From Pseudalgibacter alginicilyticus (lineage in GTDB: Bacteria > Bacteroidota > Bacteroidia > Flavobacteriales > Flavobacteriaceae), in contig NZ_CP012898.1 of assembly GCF_001310225.1 (NCBI RefSeq), positions 124,001-188,000 on the forward strand: 64,000 bases of DNA. Direction: 5' to 3'. Position 1 is the first letter of the stretch; every line of letters begins with the position of its first letter. The notes beneath the pieces are model-generated. The model was not told the origin of the DNA. It saw nothing but the letters and a program-made list of their open reading frames with translations, and ran no database searches. The position numbers were made by a program, and so were the translations under genes. Of the stretch, positions 33,828 through 42,797 are shown one piece after another.

Positions 33828-34868
33828 TTAAACCGATTCTCTATCAATAAAATTAAAAGGATTTTTTATTTTCCCTTTTTTCTTATGTAGTATCATATCT
33901 GCTGCAGTTTCACCCATAGCTTTAAAATCAGTTGAAATACAAGTAATACCAAGTAATTCTTTAAGAGGTGTATCATTATAAGATATAACACCAATATCTT
34001 TACCTAATTCAAATTCATCCTCACGAATTCGATTTATTAAATGTACTAAATCTGATTCTTCAATGGTAATAAATAAATCTCCTTTTTTAAGAATGATGTC
34101 ATCATAAATTTCATCTAATATGTCAAAATCAAGCTTGTATTCCACACAGAACTTCCTAAATCCGTGCAATATTCTTTTAGGGTATGGATACAAAGATTTA
34201 CTTGGATAAACTAAAAAAAGTTTCTTGTATTTAGAAACCTTAGGATGTCCAACCTTAAGCGCATTATAAATATCATTTTCAAAATCTTGATAAATAACAT
34301 CAACGTCTATTGTTGTTTTCTCATTATCCAATAATAATAGTTTTTCTTTTGGTATCTTTTTTATAACATTTTCTGTTTGTGGTGTAAAACTAACATGATT
34401 TAAGTCATCTGTTTTGAAATGAGGCATTATTATAAAATAATCATAAGCGTTTAGATTCTTTTCTAATAGATTTAGAAATAGTGTTTCGTCACAGTGATAG
34501 ATATGTAAGTCAGTATGTGAAGTACTACCAATGCTATTAATAAACGAATTGTAAATCTTCATTTTATAAGTGCTTAATTTATTTATTAAAAAAAAGATAT
34601 TCACTTTAGATATTAATTTTGTCCGAGTTATATAATATCCTTTACCTCTAATAGAGGTTATTATTTTTCGTTCTTTTAATATGTTGTAGGCTTTTTCAAC
34701 AGTATCTCTTGAAAGATAAAACTCCTCACTAAACATGTTAATAGAAGGTATTTTGTCATCTATTTTTAAATTACCATTCGAAATATGGTAGATTATAGAA
34801 TCAACAATTTGTTTATATTTAGGTTTTCGAGAGTTTTCATCTATACTAATTAACTTGAAAATTTCCAT
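33828..34868 (-). CDS. GntR-type regulator with LacI-like sensor domain (deoxysugar operon)
   Basis: I start this at ATG 34868 (346 residues); the longer frame only adds an AT-rich unconserved tail. Residues about 8-75 are a GntR winged HTH (KYKQIVDSIIYHISNGNLK, SRDTVEKAYNILKERKIIT, GKGYYI). The rest (about 85-345) is a periplasmic-binding-like effector domain, with GVISYNDTPLKELLGI and TDFKAMGETAADMI as in LacI proteins. It is divergent from the rhamnose-type operon, so it likely responds to L-rhamnose or L-rhamnulose and controls that operon. Direct repeats and a palindrome lie in the shared spacer. Confidence 0.85.
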   Translation of the reverse strand: MEIFKLISIDENSRKPKYKQIVDSIIYHISNGNLKIDDKIPSINMFSEEFYLSRDTVEKAYNILKERKIITSIRGKGYYITRTKLISKVNIFFLINKLSTYKMKIYNSFINSIGSTSHTDLHIYHCDETLFLNLLEKNLNAYDYFIIMPHFKTDDLNHVSFTPQTENVIKKIPKEKLLLLDNEKTTIDVDVIYQDFENDIYNALKVGHPKVSKYKKLFLVYPSKSLYPYPKRILHGFRKFCVEYKLDFDILDEIYDDIILKKGDLFITIEESDLVHLINRIREDEFELGKDIGVISYNDTPLKELLGITCISTDFKAMGETAADMILHKKKGKIKNPFNFIDRESV

Positions 34869-34873
34869 TATAT

Positions 34874-34913
34874 TATTGAGTATACTTTGTGAAAATAAGA
34901 TTTGTATTGAGTA
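34874..34913. promoter_or_regulatory. Candidate operator of the GntR regulator: direct repeats plus palindrome
   Basis: TATTGAGTA occurs at 34874-34882 and again at 34905-34913, exactly 31 bases apart (about three helical turns). The second copy sits in the palindrome TTGTATTGAGTACAA at 34902-34916. The sites cover the regulator's own promoter. Confidence 0.5.
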
Positions 34914-35020
34914 CAATATATTATTTTTTTTAAATAAAACATTTTAGATTAAAAAAAGGAAAGAGAATAATTTTATTGGGAAGCAGTACAGTACAGGATT
35001 GAAAATAAACAATGTTGATT

Positions 35021-35028
35021 TATTTTTG
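35021..35028 (+). promoter_or_regulatory. -7 box of the aldolase/dehydrogenase gene
   Basis: TATTTTTG (TAnnTTTG) with TTG at 34999-35001 as -33, 19-base spacing. It supports ATG 35073 as the start; the ATG at 35040 would leave almost no leader. Confidence 0.55.
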
Positions 35029-35072
35029 CATTAAGTTAAATGTTTAAGATAAATCTTACATATAATTATACA

Positions 35073-37169
35073 ATGACAAAAAAATTTAAACACGTAGATT
35101 ACCTTTGGGATAATGATGAAGCCAAGGCTTTTAATGATGATCAAGTAGCTTTATTCTTATATCGTTCAAATATATTAGGAGCTGATTTAAGAATAACAAA
35201 TTATGGAGGGGGAAATACCAGTTGTAAAACTATTGAAAAAGATCCATTGACTAATGAAGAGGTTGAAGTTATGTGGGTAAAGGGTTCTGGTGGAGATATT
35301 GGAACTTTAACACGTTCTGGAATTGCAGGATTGTATACAGAAAGGTTACGTGATTTAAAGAAGGTTTATCGAGGTATAGAAGATGAAGATCGTATGGTTG
35401 GACTTTTTAATCATTGTATATATGATTTAGATAGCAAAGCTCCATCTATTGATACACCGCTTCATGGATTGTTACCTTTTGCACATATAGATCATTTGCA
35501 TCCAGATGCACTTATAGCTGTTGCAGCAGCAAAAGATAGTGAAAAGGTAACTAAGGAAATTTGGGGTGATACTATGGGGTGGGTGCCTTGGCAACGTCCA
35601 GGTTTTGATTTAGGTCTTCAATTAGAGAAATGTTTAAACGAAAATCCTGGTATTAGAGGCATTGTATTAGGCAGTCATGGTTTATTTACTTGGGGAAACA
35701 CTTCTTACGAATGTTATATGAATAGTTTGGAAGTTATTGAAATGGCTTCTGAATATATTGAAAATAAAATAAAAGATAAAGGTTCTGTTTTTGGTGGTCA
35801 AAAAGTACAAAGCTTAGCGATAGAAGAGCGAACAGAAAAGGCAGCACAATTAATGCCTTTATTAAGAGGTTTATGTTCTTCTGAAAACCAAATGATTGGA
35901 CATTTTTCTGATAGTGATGTAGTTCTAGAATTCATTAATAGCAATGATCTGGATAGACTTGCACCCATGGGGACCTCATGTCCAGATCATTTTTTGAGAA
36001 CAAAAATTCAACCATTGGTTTTAACTTTAGATGCCAATGAAGATTTAACCAATTCTGAAGCTGTTTTAGCAAAATTAGAACCAGCGTTTGGACAATATAG
36101 AAAAGAGTACGCCGATTATTATAATACTTGTAAAAAGTCCAATAGTCCTGCCATGCGCGATCCAAACCCGGTTATTATTATTTACCCAGCAGTTGGTATG
36201 TTCAGTTTTGCCAAAAATAAGCAAACAACACGTGTAGCAACGGAGTTTTATATTAATGCTATTAATGTAATGAGAGGAGCAGAAGCGATAACAGAATACA
36301 CCTCATTACCAAGACAAGAAGCTTTTGATATTGAATACTGGTTATTAGAGGAAGCTAAACTTTCTAGAATGCCTAAAGAACAGCCATTATCTCGAAAAGT
36401 AGCATTTATTACGGGTGCTGGTGGGGGCATAGGCAAAGCAATTGCAGATAAATTAGCTGCCGAAGGTGCTAATGTAGTGTTAACAGATGTCAACGAAGAT
36501 AGCCTAAAAGAAGCCCACGCTACTTTTAAGCGCGATATTTCTACTTATGCAGTTTGTGATGTAACCAATACAGAGTCAATAGCAAGTGCTTACAAAAAAG
36601 CAGTTATTGAGTTTGGAGGTGTTGATATTGTAGTGCATAGTGCTGGTTTGGCAATATCAAAAGCATTAGAGGATACAACCGATAAGGATTGGAATATATT
36701 GCAAAACATTTTAGTCAAAGGGCAATTTGATTTAGCAAAACAAGGAACAGTTATTATGCGTAAACAAGGATTAGGAGGAGATTATATTGCTATAGCGAGT
36801 AAAAATGGATTGGTTGCGGGGCCAAATAATGTTGCTTACGGTACAGCAAAAGCAGCTCAACAGCACATGGTACGTTTATTAGCTGCTGAATTATCTAAAG
36901 ACAAAATTAGAGTGAATACTGTAAATCCTGATGGTGTTATTGTGGGAAGCAAAATTTGGGAAGGAGCATGGGCAGAAGGTAGAGCAAAAGCTAATGGTAT
37001 TACTGTTGAAGAATTACCAGCATTTTATGCAAAGAGAAATTTGTTAAACGAAATTATTACCCCTGCTGATATTGCTAAGGGCGTTTTTAGTTTTGTTGCA
37101 ATTTTAGATAAATCGACCGGAAACATTATAAATGTTGATGGAGGTATGGCAAACGCATTTGTGAGATAG
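35073..37169 (+). CDS. rhaEW: Bifunctional rhamnulose-1-phosphate aldolase / short-chain dehydrogenase
   Basis: This 698-residue fusion has an N-terminal class II aldolase domain (about 20-420) with SHGLFTWGNT and a zinc-type PFAHIDHLHPDAL. From about 445, SDR signatures appear: AFITGAGGGIGKAIADKL, DIVVHSAG and the catalytic YGTAK. It is the RhaEW type known from rhamnose pathways. The aldolase splits L-rhamnulose-1-phosphate to DHAP and L-lactaldehyde, and the SDR half then oxidises the lactaldehyde. Start chosen from the promoter and homologue-like N-terminus TKKFKHVDYLW. Confidence 0.9.
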   Translation: MTKKFKHVDYLWDNDEAKAFNDDQVALFLYRSNILGADLRITNYGGGNTSCKTIEKDPLTNEEVEVMWVKGSGGDIGTLTRSGIAGLYTERLRDLKKVYRGIEDEDRMVGLFNHCIYDLDSKAPSIDTPLHGLLPFAHIDHLHPDALIAVAAAKDSEKVTKEIWGDTMGWVPWQRPGFDLGLQLEKCLNENPGIRGIVLGSHGLFTWGNTSYECYMNSLEVIEMASEYIENKIKDKGSVFGGQKVQSLAIEERTEKAAQLMPLLRGLCSSENQMIGHFSDSDVVLEFINSNDLDRLAPMGTSCPDHFLRTKIQPLVLTLDANEDLTNSEAVLAKLEPAFGQYRKEYADYYNTCKKSNSPAMRDPNPVIIIYPAVGMFSFAKNKQTTRVATEFYINAINVMRGAEAITEYTSLPRQEAFDIEYWLLEEAKLSRMPKEQPLSRKVAFITGAGGGIGKAIADKLAAEGANVVLTDVNEDSLKEAHATFKRDISTYAVCDVTNTESIASAYKKAVIEFGGVDIVVHSAGLAISKALEDTTDKDWNILQNILVKGQFDLAKQGTVIMRKQGLGGDYIAIASKNGLVAGPNNVAYGTAKAAQQHMVRLLAAELSKDKIRVNTVNPDGVIVGSKIWEGAWAEGRAKANGITVEELPAFYAKRNLLNEIITPADIAKGVFSFVAILDKSTGNIINVDGGMANAFVR

Positions 37170-37186
37170 CAGTTTAGATTTAGTAA

Positions 37187-37222
37187 CAAAAAACTTCCAT
37201 AACAACATCTGTAGAAGTTTAT
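37187..37222 (+). terminator. Weak stem-loop after the aldolase/dehydrogenase gene
   Basis: AAACTTC pairs with GAAGTTT across a 16-base loop without a T-tract. It could attenuate transcription before the isomerase gene. Confidence 0.3.
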
Positions 37223-37300
37223 ATAATTACTGTTTCTTTTTTATTAAAACACTTATGCAATACAACTACTACCTTACATTTAAATTTAAATTACCAACTA

Positions 37301-38581
37301 ATGAAAATAAACCACCACCGCATACAAGATACTAATAGTAAAGATTTAAAATCACATCAAGACCATTTTGATTTTTCGGCAAATAGCTTATCAAAAAAAG
37401 GAGTAGATATTAATACTATTATTAAAAAATTACAAGATTTTCAAGTAGCTATACCAAGTTGGGCTTTAGGTGCTGGCGGGACACGTTTTGGGCGTTTTTC
37501 GTTTTATGGAGAACCATCAAGTTTGGAACAAAAAATTGAAGACGTAGGTGTTTTACATGCTTTAACACAAACTGCAGGAGCAGTATCACTTCATATTCCT
37601 TGGGATATTCCACAAGATTATAATGCGATTAAAGATTTAGCTAATAGTTTAGATATTAAGTTTGATGCGGTAAACTCAAACACATTTCAAGATCAAAAAA
37701 AAGCAAAAGAAAGCTATAAGTACGGTTCTTTAAGTAATGCAACCGAAGCAATAAGACAACAGGCTATTCAGCATAACATAGATGTTATCAATATTGGAAA
37801 TAAACTAGGTTCTAAGGCTTTAACCGTATGGTTGGCAGATGGCTCTTGTTTTCCTGGTCAAAATAATTTTCAAACCGCTTTTCAAAACACACAAGATAGC
37901 TTAAAAGCCATCTATAATAGGGTGCCCAGTGATTGGAAGTTATTAATTGAATACAAACCATACGAACCAAATTTTTATAGCACAGTTATTCAAGATTGGG
38001 GGACATCATTAATGTTAGCCAATGAATGTGGTGAAAAAGCCTATACTTTGGTTGATTTAGGTCACCATCTTCCCAATTCTAACATTGAGCAAATTGTTTC
38101 TATTTTACAATTGAAAGGCAAATTAGGTGGTTTTCACTTTAATGATAGCAAATATGGAGATGATGATTTGACTGTGGGAAGTATTAAACCTTATGCATTA
38201 TTTTTAATTTTTAACGAATTGGTTTATGGGATGGAAAACAATCCACAAAATCCAGATTTAGCGTGGATGATTGATGCTAGTCATAACGTAAAAGATCCGT
38301 TAGAAGATTTAATACAATCCTTAGAAGCCATTCAAGAAGCTTACGCCAAAGCACTTTTAGTAGATCAAGCTCAATTAAAAGAAGCACAATTGGATAATGA
38401 TGTGGTTAAATGTCAAGAAATTTTGCAAGACGCTTTTAGAACTGATGTGCGTCCATTATTAGCCAAAGCGAGGTTAGACAGAGGTGGTGCCTTAAATCCT
38501 ATAAAGACATATCGTTCTTTAGATATTAGAAACTCATTAATTAAAGAACGGGGTAAAAATACTGTAGCAACAGGTCTATAA
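37301..38581 (+). CDS. rhaI: L-rhamnose isomerase (Pseudomonas type), TIM-barrel sugar isomerase
   Basis: This 426-residue protein has a xylose-isomerase-like barrel. Landmarks are PSWALGAGGTRFGRF near residue 51, SLHIPWDIP, the metal ligands around LLIEYKPYEPNFY and TLVDLGHHLPN, and GGFHFNDSKYGDDDL. It is the RhaI type (as in Pseudomonas stutzeri), unrelated in sequence to E. coli RhaA. It makes L-rhamnulose from L-rhamnose. Nine bases separate it from the kinase gene, so it begins or continues the catabolic operon. Confidence 0.88.
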   Translation: MKINHHRIQDTNSKDLKSHQDHFDFSANSLSKKGVDINTIIKKLQDFQVAIPSWALGAGGTRFGRFSFYGEPSSLEQKIEDVGVLHALTQTAGAVSLHIPWDIPQDYNAIKDLANSLDIKFDAVNSNTFQDQKKAKESYKYGSLSNATEAIRQQAIQHNIDVINIGNKLGSKALTVWLADGSCFPGQNNFQTAFQNTQDSLKAIYNRVPSDWKLLIEYKPYEPNFYSTVIQDWGTSLMLANECGEKAYTLVDLGHHLPNSNIEQIVSILQLKGKLGGFHFNDSKYGDDDLTVGSIKPYALFLIFNELVYGMENNPQNPDLAWMIDASHNVKDPLEDLIQSLEAIQEAYAKALLVDQAQLKEAQLDNDVVKCQEILQDAFRTDVRPLLAKARLDRGGALNPIKTYRSLDIRNSLIKERGKNTVATGL

Positions 38582-38590
38582 TAGTTTCTT

Positions 38591-39961
38591 ATGATTGACG
38601 TAACAGCTATATTCGATATAGGGAAAACCAATAAAAAATTCTTTCTTTTTGATGAAGATTATAAAGAGGTTTACAAAGAATACACACATTTTGATGAAAT
38701 TGAAGATGAGGATGGTTTTCCTACCGAAAACCTAGAAGCGCTTCAAACGTGGTTAAAAACTGTTTTTGAAAACATTCTTGAAGCATCAGAATATAATGTG
38801 AAGGCCATAAATTTTTCAACTTATGGTGCTAGTTTTGTACATTTAGATGAAAACGGCGAAGTACTTACACCGCTTTATAACTACACAAAACCTATAGACA
38901 AAAGTATTATAGAAGTTTTTTTAGAAAAATACGGACCTAAAGAAGATTTCCTGAAAACGACGGGATGTTTTGATTTAAGTCTTTTAAATTCTGGTTTACA
39001 ACTTTATTGGTTAAAGTATAATAAGCCTGAAGTTTTTAAAAAAATCAAGTATTCATTACACTTACCGCAATACTTAAGCTATATATTCACAGGAATTCCA
39101 CTTAGTGAATATACTAGTGTTGGATGTCATACAGCACTTTGGGATTACACAAAAAAAGACTATCACAAATGGGTATACAAAGAAGAATTACATAAAATTT
39201 TACCAACACTTGTTTCAACAGAAACGAGTGTGAATATGAATTATAATGGAAAACGTATCAAGATTGGAGTTGGTATTCATGATAGTTCTTCGGCGCTATT
39301 GCCCTATGTAAGAAGTATCAAAAGGAAGTTTGTGTTGGTTTCCACGGGTACTTGGAGTATCTCATTAAATCCTTTTACGGACAATCCTATTATTGAAAAT
39401 ATGAAGGATAAAGATTCTATAAATTACATGCGTATTAACGGAAAACCTGTAAAAGCTACTCGTTTGTTTTTAGGTAATGAATATAAAATTCAAGTTAATA
39501 AACTCCATAAATATTTTGGGGTTTCTGAAGATTATCACCGTCATGTCAAATTTGATTATGATACCTATGTTGAAATTAATAAGAATTTCAAACATAGGTT
39601 TAAATGGGAGAGTTTAAAGGATATTGATATGCCTTCTGAAACAAACATACCCTATACAAAATTTGAAGATGCTTACCATCAATTAATGACTGAGTTAGTC
39701 TTGCTTCAAATAAGAAGTATTAAAGATGTTATTGGTAACGATAGTATAAAAAGATTATATATAGATGGAGGTTTTAGTGATAATGATTTGTATGTGAAAT
39801 TACTAACATATTATTTTAGAAATATGAAATTAAGAACAACTGATTCTTCGTTAGGTTCGGCCTTAGGAGCAGCCATCTGTATTTCAGATTCAAAACTTAA
39901 TTCTAAGTTCTTAAAAAAGAACTATTCACTTAAAAAACATGTACCATTTATCATTAGCTAA
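38591..39961 (+). CDS. FGGY-family carbohydrate kinase (probable rhamnulokinase)
   Basis: This 456-residue protein has the FGGY actin-like fold: FDIGKTNKKFFLFD (phosphate-1 motif), INFSTYGASFVHLD, GIHDSSSALLPY and VLVSTGTWSISLNP (ADP-binding region), with IDGGFSDNDLYVKLL near the C-terminus. Position between the isomerase and aldolases points to L-rhamnulose or a similar deoxyketose. L-fuculose is the main alternative. Confidence 0.85.
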   Translation: MIDVTAIFDIGKTNKKFFLFDEDYKEVYKEYTHFDEIEDEDGFPTENLEALQTWLKTVFENILEASEYNVKAINFSTYGASFVHLDENGEVLTPLYNYTKPIDKSIIEVFLEKYGPKEDFLKTTGCFDLSLLNSGLQLYWLKYNKPEVFKKIKYSLHLPQYLSYIFTGIPLSEYTSVGCHTALWDYTKKDYHKWVYKEELHKILPTLVSTETSVNMNYNGKRIKIGVGIHDSSSALLPYVRSIKRKFVLVSTGTWSISLNPFTDNPIIENMKDKDSINYMRINGKPVKATRLFLGNEYKIQVNKLHKYFGVSEDYHRHVKFDYDTYVEINKNFKHRFKWESLKDIDMPSETNIPYTKFEDAYHQLMTELVLLQIRSIKDVIGNDSIKRLYIDGGFSDNDLYVKLLTYYFRNMKLRTTDSSLGSALGAAICISDSKLNSKFLKKNYSLKKHVPFIIS

Positions 39962-40019
39962 ATGTTTTAGTTTAAAGTTCGTTTAAGTTTAAATATGTCT
40001 TCTAATAAAATTATGCAGA

Positions 40020-41309
40020 ATGTTAAAGAATAAAAAATTAGAGCATCCTAGACATCAAATAACTAAAATTATTAGTAGAATTTATAAACGAGGAATGACC
40101 ACCACTTCAGGTGGAAATATTTCAATTATTGATGAAAATGGTGATATTTGGGTTACTCCTTCTGCTATTGATAAAGGGGCTTTAAGAGCATCCGATATTA
40201 TTTGTGTTAAAAATGATGGAACTATAGAGGGGAAACATAAGCCTTCCTCAGAATTTCCATTTCACAAAGCTATTTATGAAGCAAGACCAGATATAAAATC
40301 TATTATTCATGCACACCCACCAGCCTTAGTATCTTTTAGTATTGTTAGAAAAATTCCAAATACAAATATCATTTCGCAAGCAAGACATATTTGTGGCCCC
40401 ATTGGTTATGCTAAATATGAACTACCAGGAAGTTATAAATTAGGAGAAGTTATTTCTGAAGAATTTAATAAAGGGTTTAAAGCGGTAATTATGGAAAATC
40501 ATGGGACTGTTATAGGAGGAAGTGATTTATCGGATGCTTTTGAGCGCTTTGAAATGTTAGAGTTTTGTGCACGAACAATAATCTATGGTTCACAAATAGG
40601 GACTCCAAATTATTTAAGTGAAAATCAAATTTATGATTTTGAAAATCAAGCAGAACATATGCTTCCTGTAATGGAAAAAACAACACATTTGCCAGGTGAA
40701 ATAGAAAAGAGAGAGCAAATATATAAGATAGTTAAACGTTCGTGTGAGCAGGGGCTAATGATTAGTTCTTATGGTACAGTTTCAATGCGTTGGAAACACA
40801 ATGATTTCTTAATTACACCTACAAATGTAAGTCGTTGGGAAATGAGTATAGAAGACATTGTACAAATAAAAGAAGGAAAAAGAGAAGCAGGAAAAACACC
40901 GAGTAGAGCAACATGGATTCACCAGGAAATTTATAAAAATAATCCTGAAGTAAATTCGATTATTATGACACAATCTCCATATTTAATGGCCTTTGGTGTT
41001 ACAGGAAAATATTTAAATGTAAGAACGATTCCTGAAAGTTGGATATTTTTACAAGACATATCATTAGTAAAATATGGTACTCATTTTAAATTTAATAATA
41101 ACTCTGAAATTGTTCATAACTGCTCAACAGCTTTAATTATTGAAAATGATTCTGTGATCATTACAGGAGATAAATTATTACAAACTTTCGATTATCTTGA
41201 GGTTGCTGAGTTTAGTGCAAAATCTATTGTTTTAGGAGTTTCGTTAGGAAATATGGTACCCATTAATGATAGCCAAGTCGAAGACTTAAGGTCAAAATTT
41301 TTAACCTGA
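40020..41309 (+). CDS. Tandem class II aldolase/adducin protein with a degenerate second domain
   Basis: This 429-residue protein has two class II aldolase domains. Domain 1 (about 1-200) carries the full zinc and acid/base set: Glu78 in SSEFPFH, His97 and His99 in HAHPP, and His161 in ENHGTVIGG, matching L-fuculose-phosphate aldolase. In domain 2 (about 230-429) the corresponding stretches are SRATWIHQE and MTQSPYL, so the Glu and both His are gone and no HGT motif remains. Domain 2 is probably structural or regulatory. The substrate may be a sugar phosphate or a sugar acid of the same pathway. Usual class II aldolases are about 215 residues. Confidence 0.85.
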   Translation: MLKNKKLEHPRHQITKIISRIYKRGMTTTSGGNISIIDENGDIWVTPSAIDKGALRASDIICVKNDGTIEGKHKPSSEFPFHKAIYEARPDIKSIIHAHPPALVSFSIVRKIPNTNIISQARHICGPIGYAKYELPGSYKLGEVISEEFNKGFKAVIMENHGTVIGGSDLSDAFERFEMLEFCARTIIYGSQIGTPNYLSENQIYDFENQAEHMLPVMEKTTHLPGEIEKREQIYKIVKRSCEQGLMISSYGTVSMRWKHNDFLITPTNVSRWEMSIEDIVQIKEGKREAGKTPSRATWIHQEIYKNNPEVNSIIMTQSPYLMAFGVTGKYLNVRTIPESWIFLQDISLVKYGTHFKFNNNSEIVHNCSTALIIENDSVIITGDKLLQTFDYLEVAEFSAKSIVLGVSLGNMVPINDSQVEDLRSKFLT

Positions 41310-41359
41310 AAAATAAATATAAAAGAAAAAAACCAACCTTAAACTAAACAAAAAAACCA

Positions 41360-42775
41360 ATGACACTAAACCACAAAGAAGAAGTAAGCATAGACGATAT
41401 AACTAGAGGCGAGTTTGAAAGAACTCCAGTACCTCAGTATAAATTAAAAAGTTGGAAAAGTTTTTTAGGGATGTATGCAGGTGAGCATGCAGCAGGAACT
41501 GAATTTTTGATTGGACCATTGTTTTTAACCGCAGGTGTGAGTGCTTTTGATTTAATAGTAGGACTTCTTGTCGGAAATTTGTTTGCAGTACTATCTTGGA
41601 GGTTTTTAACAGCTGAAATCGCTGTTAAAAACAGGTTAACATTGTACTTTCAATTAGAAAAAATATGTGGTAAAAAATTAGCCACGGGTTATAATTTAGC
41701 AAATGGTATTTTATTTTGCTTTTTAGCTGGTTCCATGATTACAGTGTCTGCAACAGCAGTAGGAATCCCTTTTGACATGCCCATGCCTAAATTAGAAGAT
41801 ACATTACCAAATGGTGTAATATGGGTTATTGTTGTATTAGTTGTTGGTGCTGTGATATCGCTTATAGCTGCTAAAGGTTACGATACGGTTTCTAAAGCAG
41901 CTAATTGGATGTCTCCCATTATTGTTCTTGCTTTTTTAGCTTGTGCTATAGTGGCTTTAAATCAATTAGGTGTTTCAAGTTTTTCTCAATTTTGGGATAT
42001 TTGGGGTGAAGGTAGAGACCCTTTTCCAGGACAAATAAAATACACATTTTGGCATGTAATTATATGGTCTTGGTTTGCCAATGCAGCGATGCATATAGGG
42101 ATGTCTGATTTATCTGTATTCCGTTTTGCTAAGAAAGCAAGTTCAGGATGGACGACTGCAGCTGGTATGTACGTTGGTCATTATATCGCGTGGATTGCTG
42201 CAAGTTTATTATATGCGGTATATTTAAATTCACCAGAAGCCCAAGCTTTTTTATTAAACGGTGAAGCCCCCCCTGTAGCACCAGGGCCTTTGGCTTATAA
42301 TGCCATTGGTGTTTTTGGAATTATAGCTGTGGTATTGGCAGGTTGGACAACAGCAAATCCAACTATTTACAGAGCAGGTTTGGCGTTTCAAGCAGTTTTG
42401 CCTAAACTATCGACAGTAAAAGTGACTATATTAGCAGGTATGATTGCTACTATTGCTGGTTTATTTCCTGCTTTTGCAATGAAACTATTAGGATTTGTTG
42501 CGCTTTATGGATTTATTTTAGCACCTTTCGGGGCGGTTATTGTTTTTGAACATTTCTTTCATAAACAAGCAGGTATTATTAAAAATTATGCTGAAGTAGC
42601 TAATATTAAATTTAATAAATCGGTACTACTTGCTTGGGGTATTAGCTTTGGGTTGTTTTATTTTATATCTGTACAGTTTGATGTGTTTTTATCTTTTGTA
42701 ACACTTCCTGCGTGGTTATTGTGTGGTATTTTATATATTATTTTTAGTAAATTTTTGCAAAAGAATATTCTATAA
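41360..42775 (+). CDS. NCS1-type (cytosine/purine permease-like) transporter
   Basis: This 471-residue protein has about 12 hydrophobic segments. SWKSFLGMYAGEHAAGTEFLIGP in segment 1, AGWTTANPTIYRAGL near residue 334 and the overall pattern are those of nucleobase:cation symporter-1 permeases. No nucleobase-catabolism gene is nearby. Its place in the sugar operon suggests it imports the sugar or an intermediate of the pathway; that is inference from position only. It follows the aldolase by 50 bases. Confidence 0.85.
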   Translation: MTLNHKEEVSIDDITRGEFERTPVPQYKLKSWKSFLGMYAGEHAAGTEFLIGPLFLTAGVSAFDLIVGLLVGNLFAVLSWRFLTAEIAVKNRLTLYFQLEKICGKKLATGYNLANGILFCFLAGSMITVSATAVGIPFDMPMPKLEDTLPNGVIWVIVVLVVGAVISLIAAKGYDTVSKAANWMSPIIVLAFLACAIVALNQLGVSSFSQFWDIWGEGRDPFPGQIKYTFWHVIIWSWFANAAMHIGMSDLSVFRFAKKASSGWTTAAGMYVGHYIAWIAASLLYAVYLNSPEAQAFLLNGEAPPVAPGPLAYNAIGVFGIIAVVLAGWTTANPTIYRAGLAFQAVLPKLSTVKVTILAGMIATIAGLFPAFAMKLLGFVALYGFILAPFGAVIVFEHFFHKQAGIIKNYAEVANIKFNKSVLLAWGISFGLFYFISVQFDVFLSFVTLPAWLLCGILYIIFSKFLQKNIL

Positions 42776-42797
42776 TATCGATATTAAGACATTGTAT

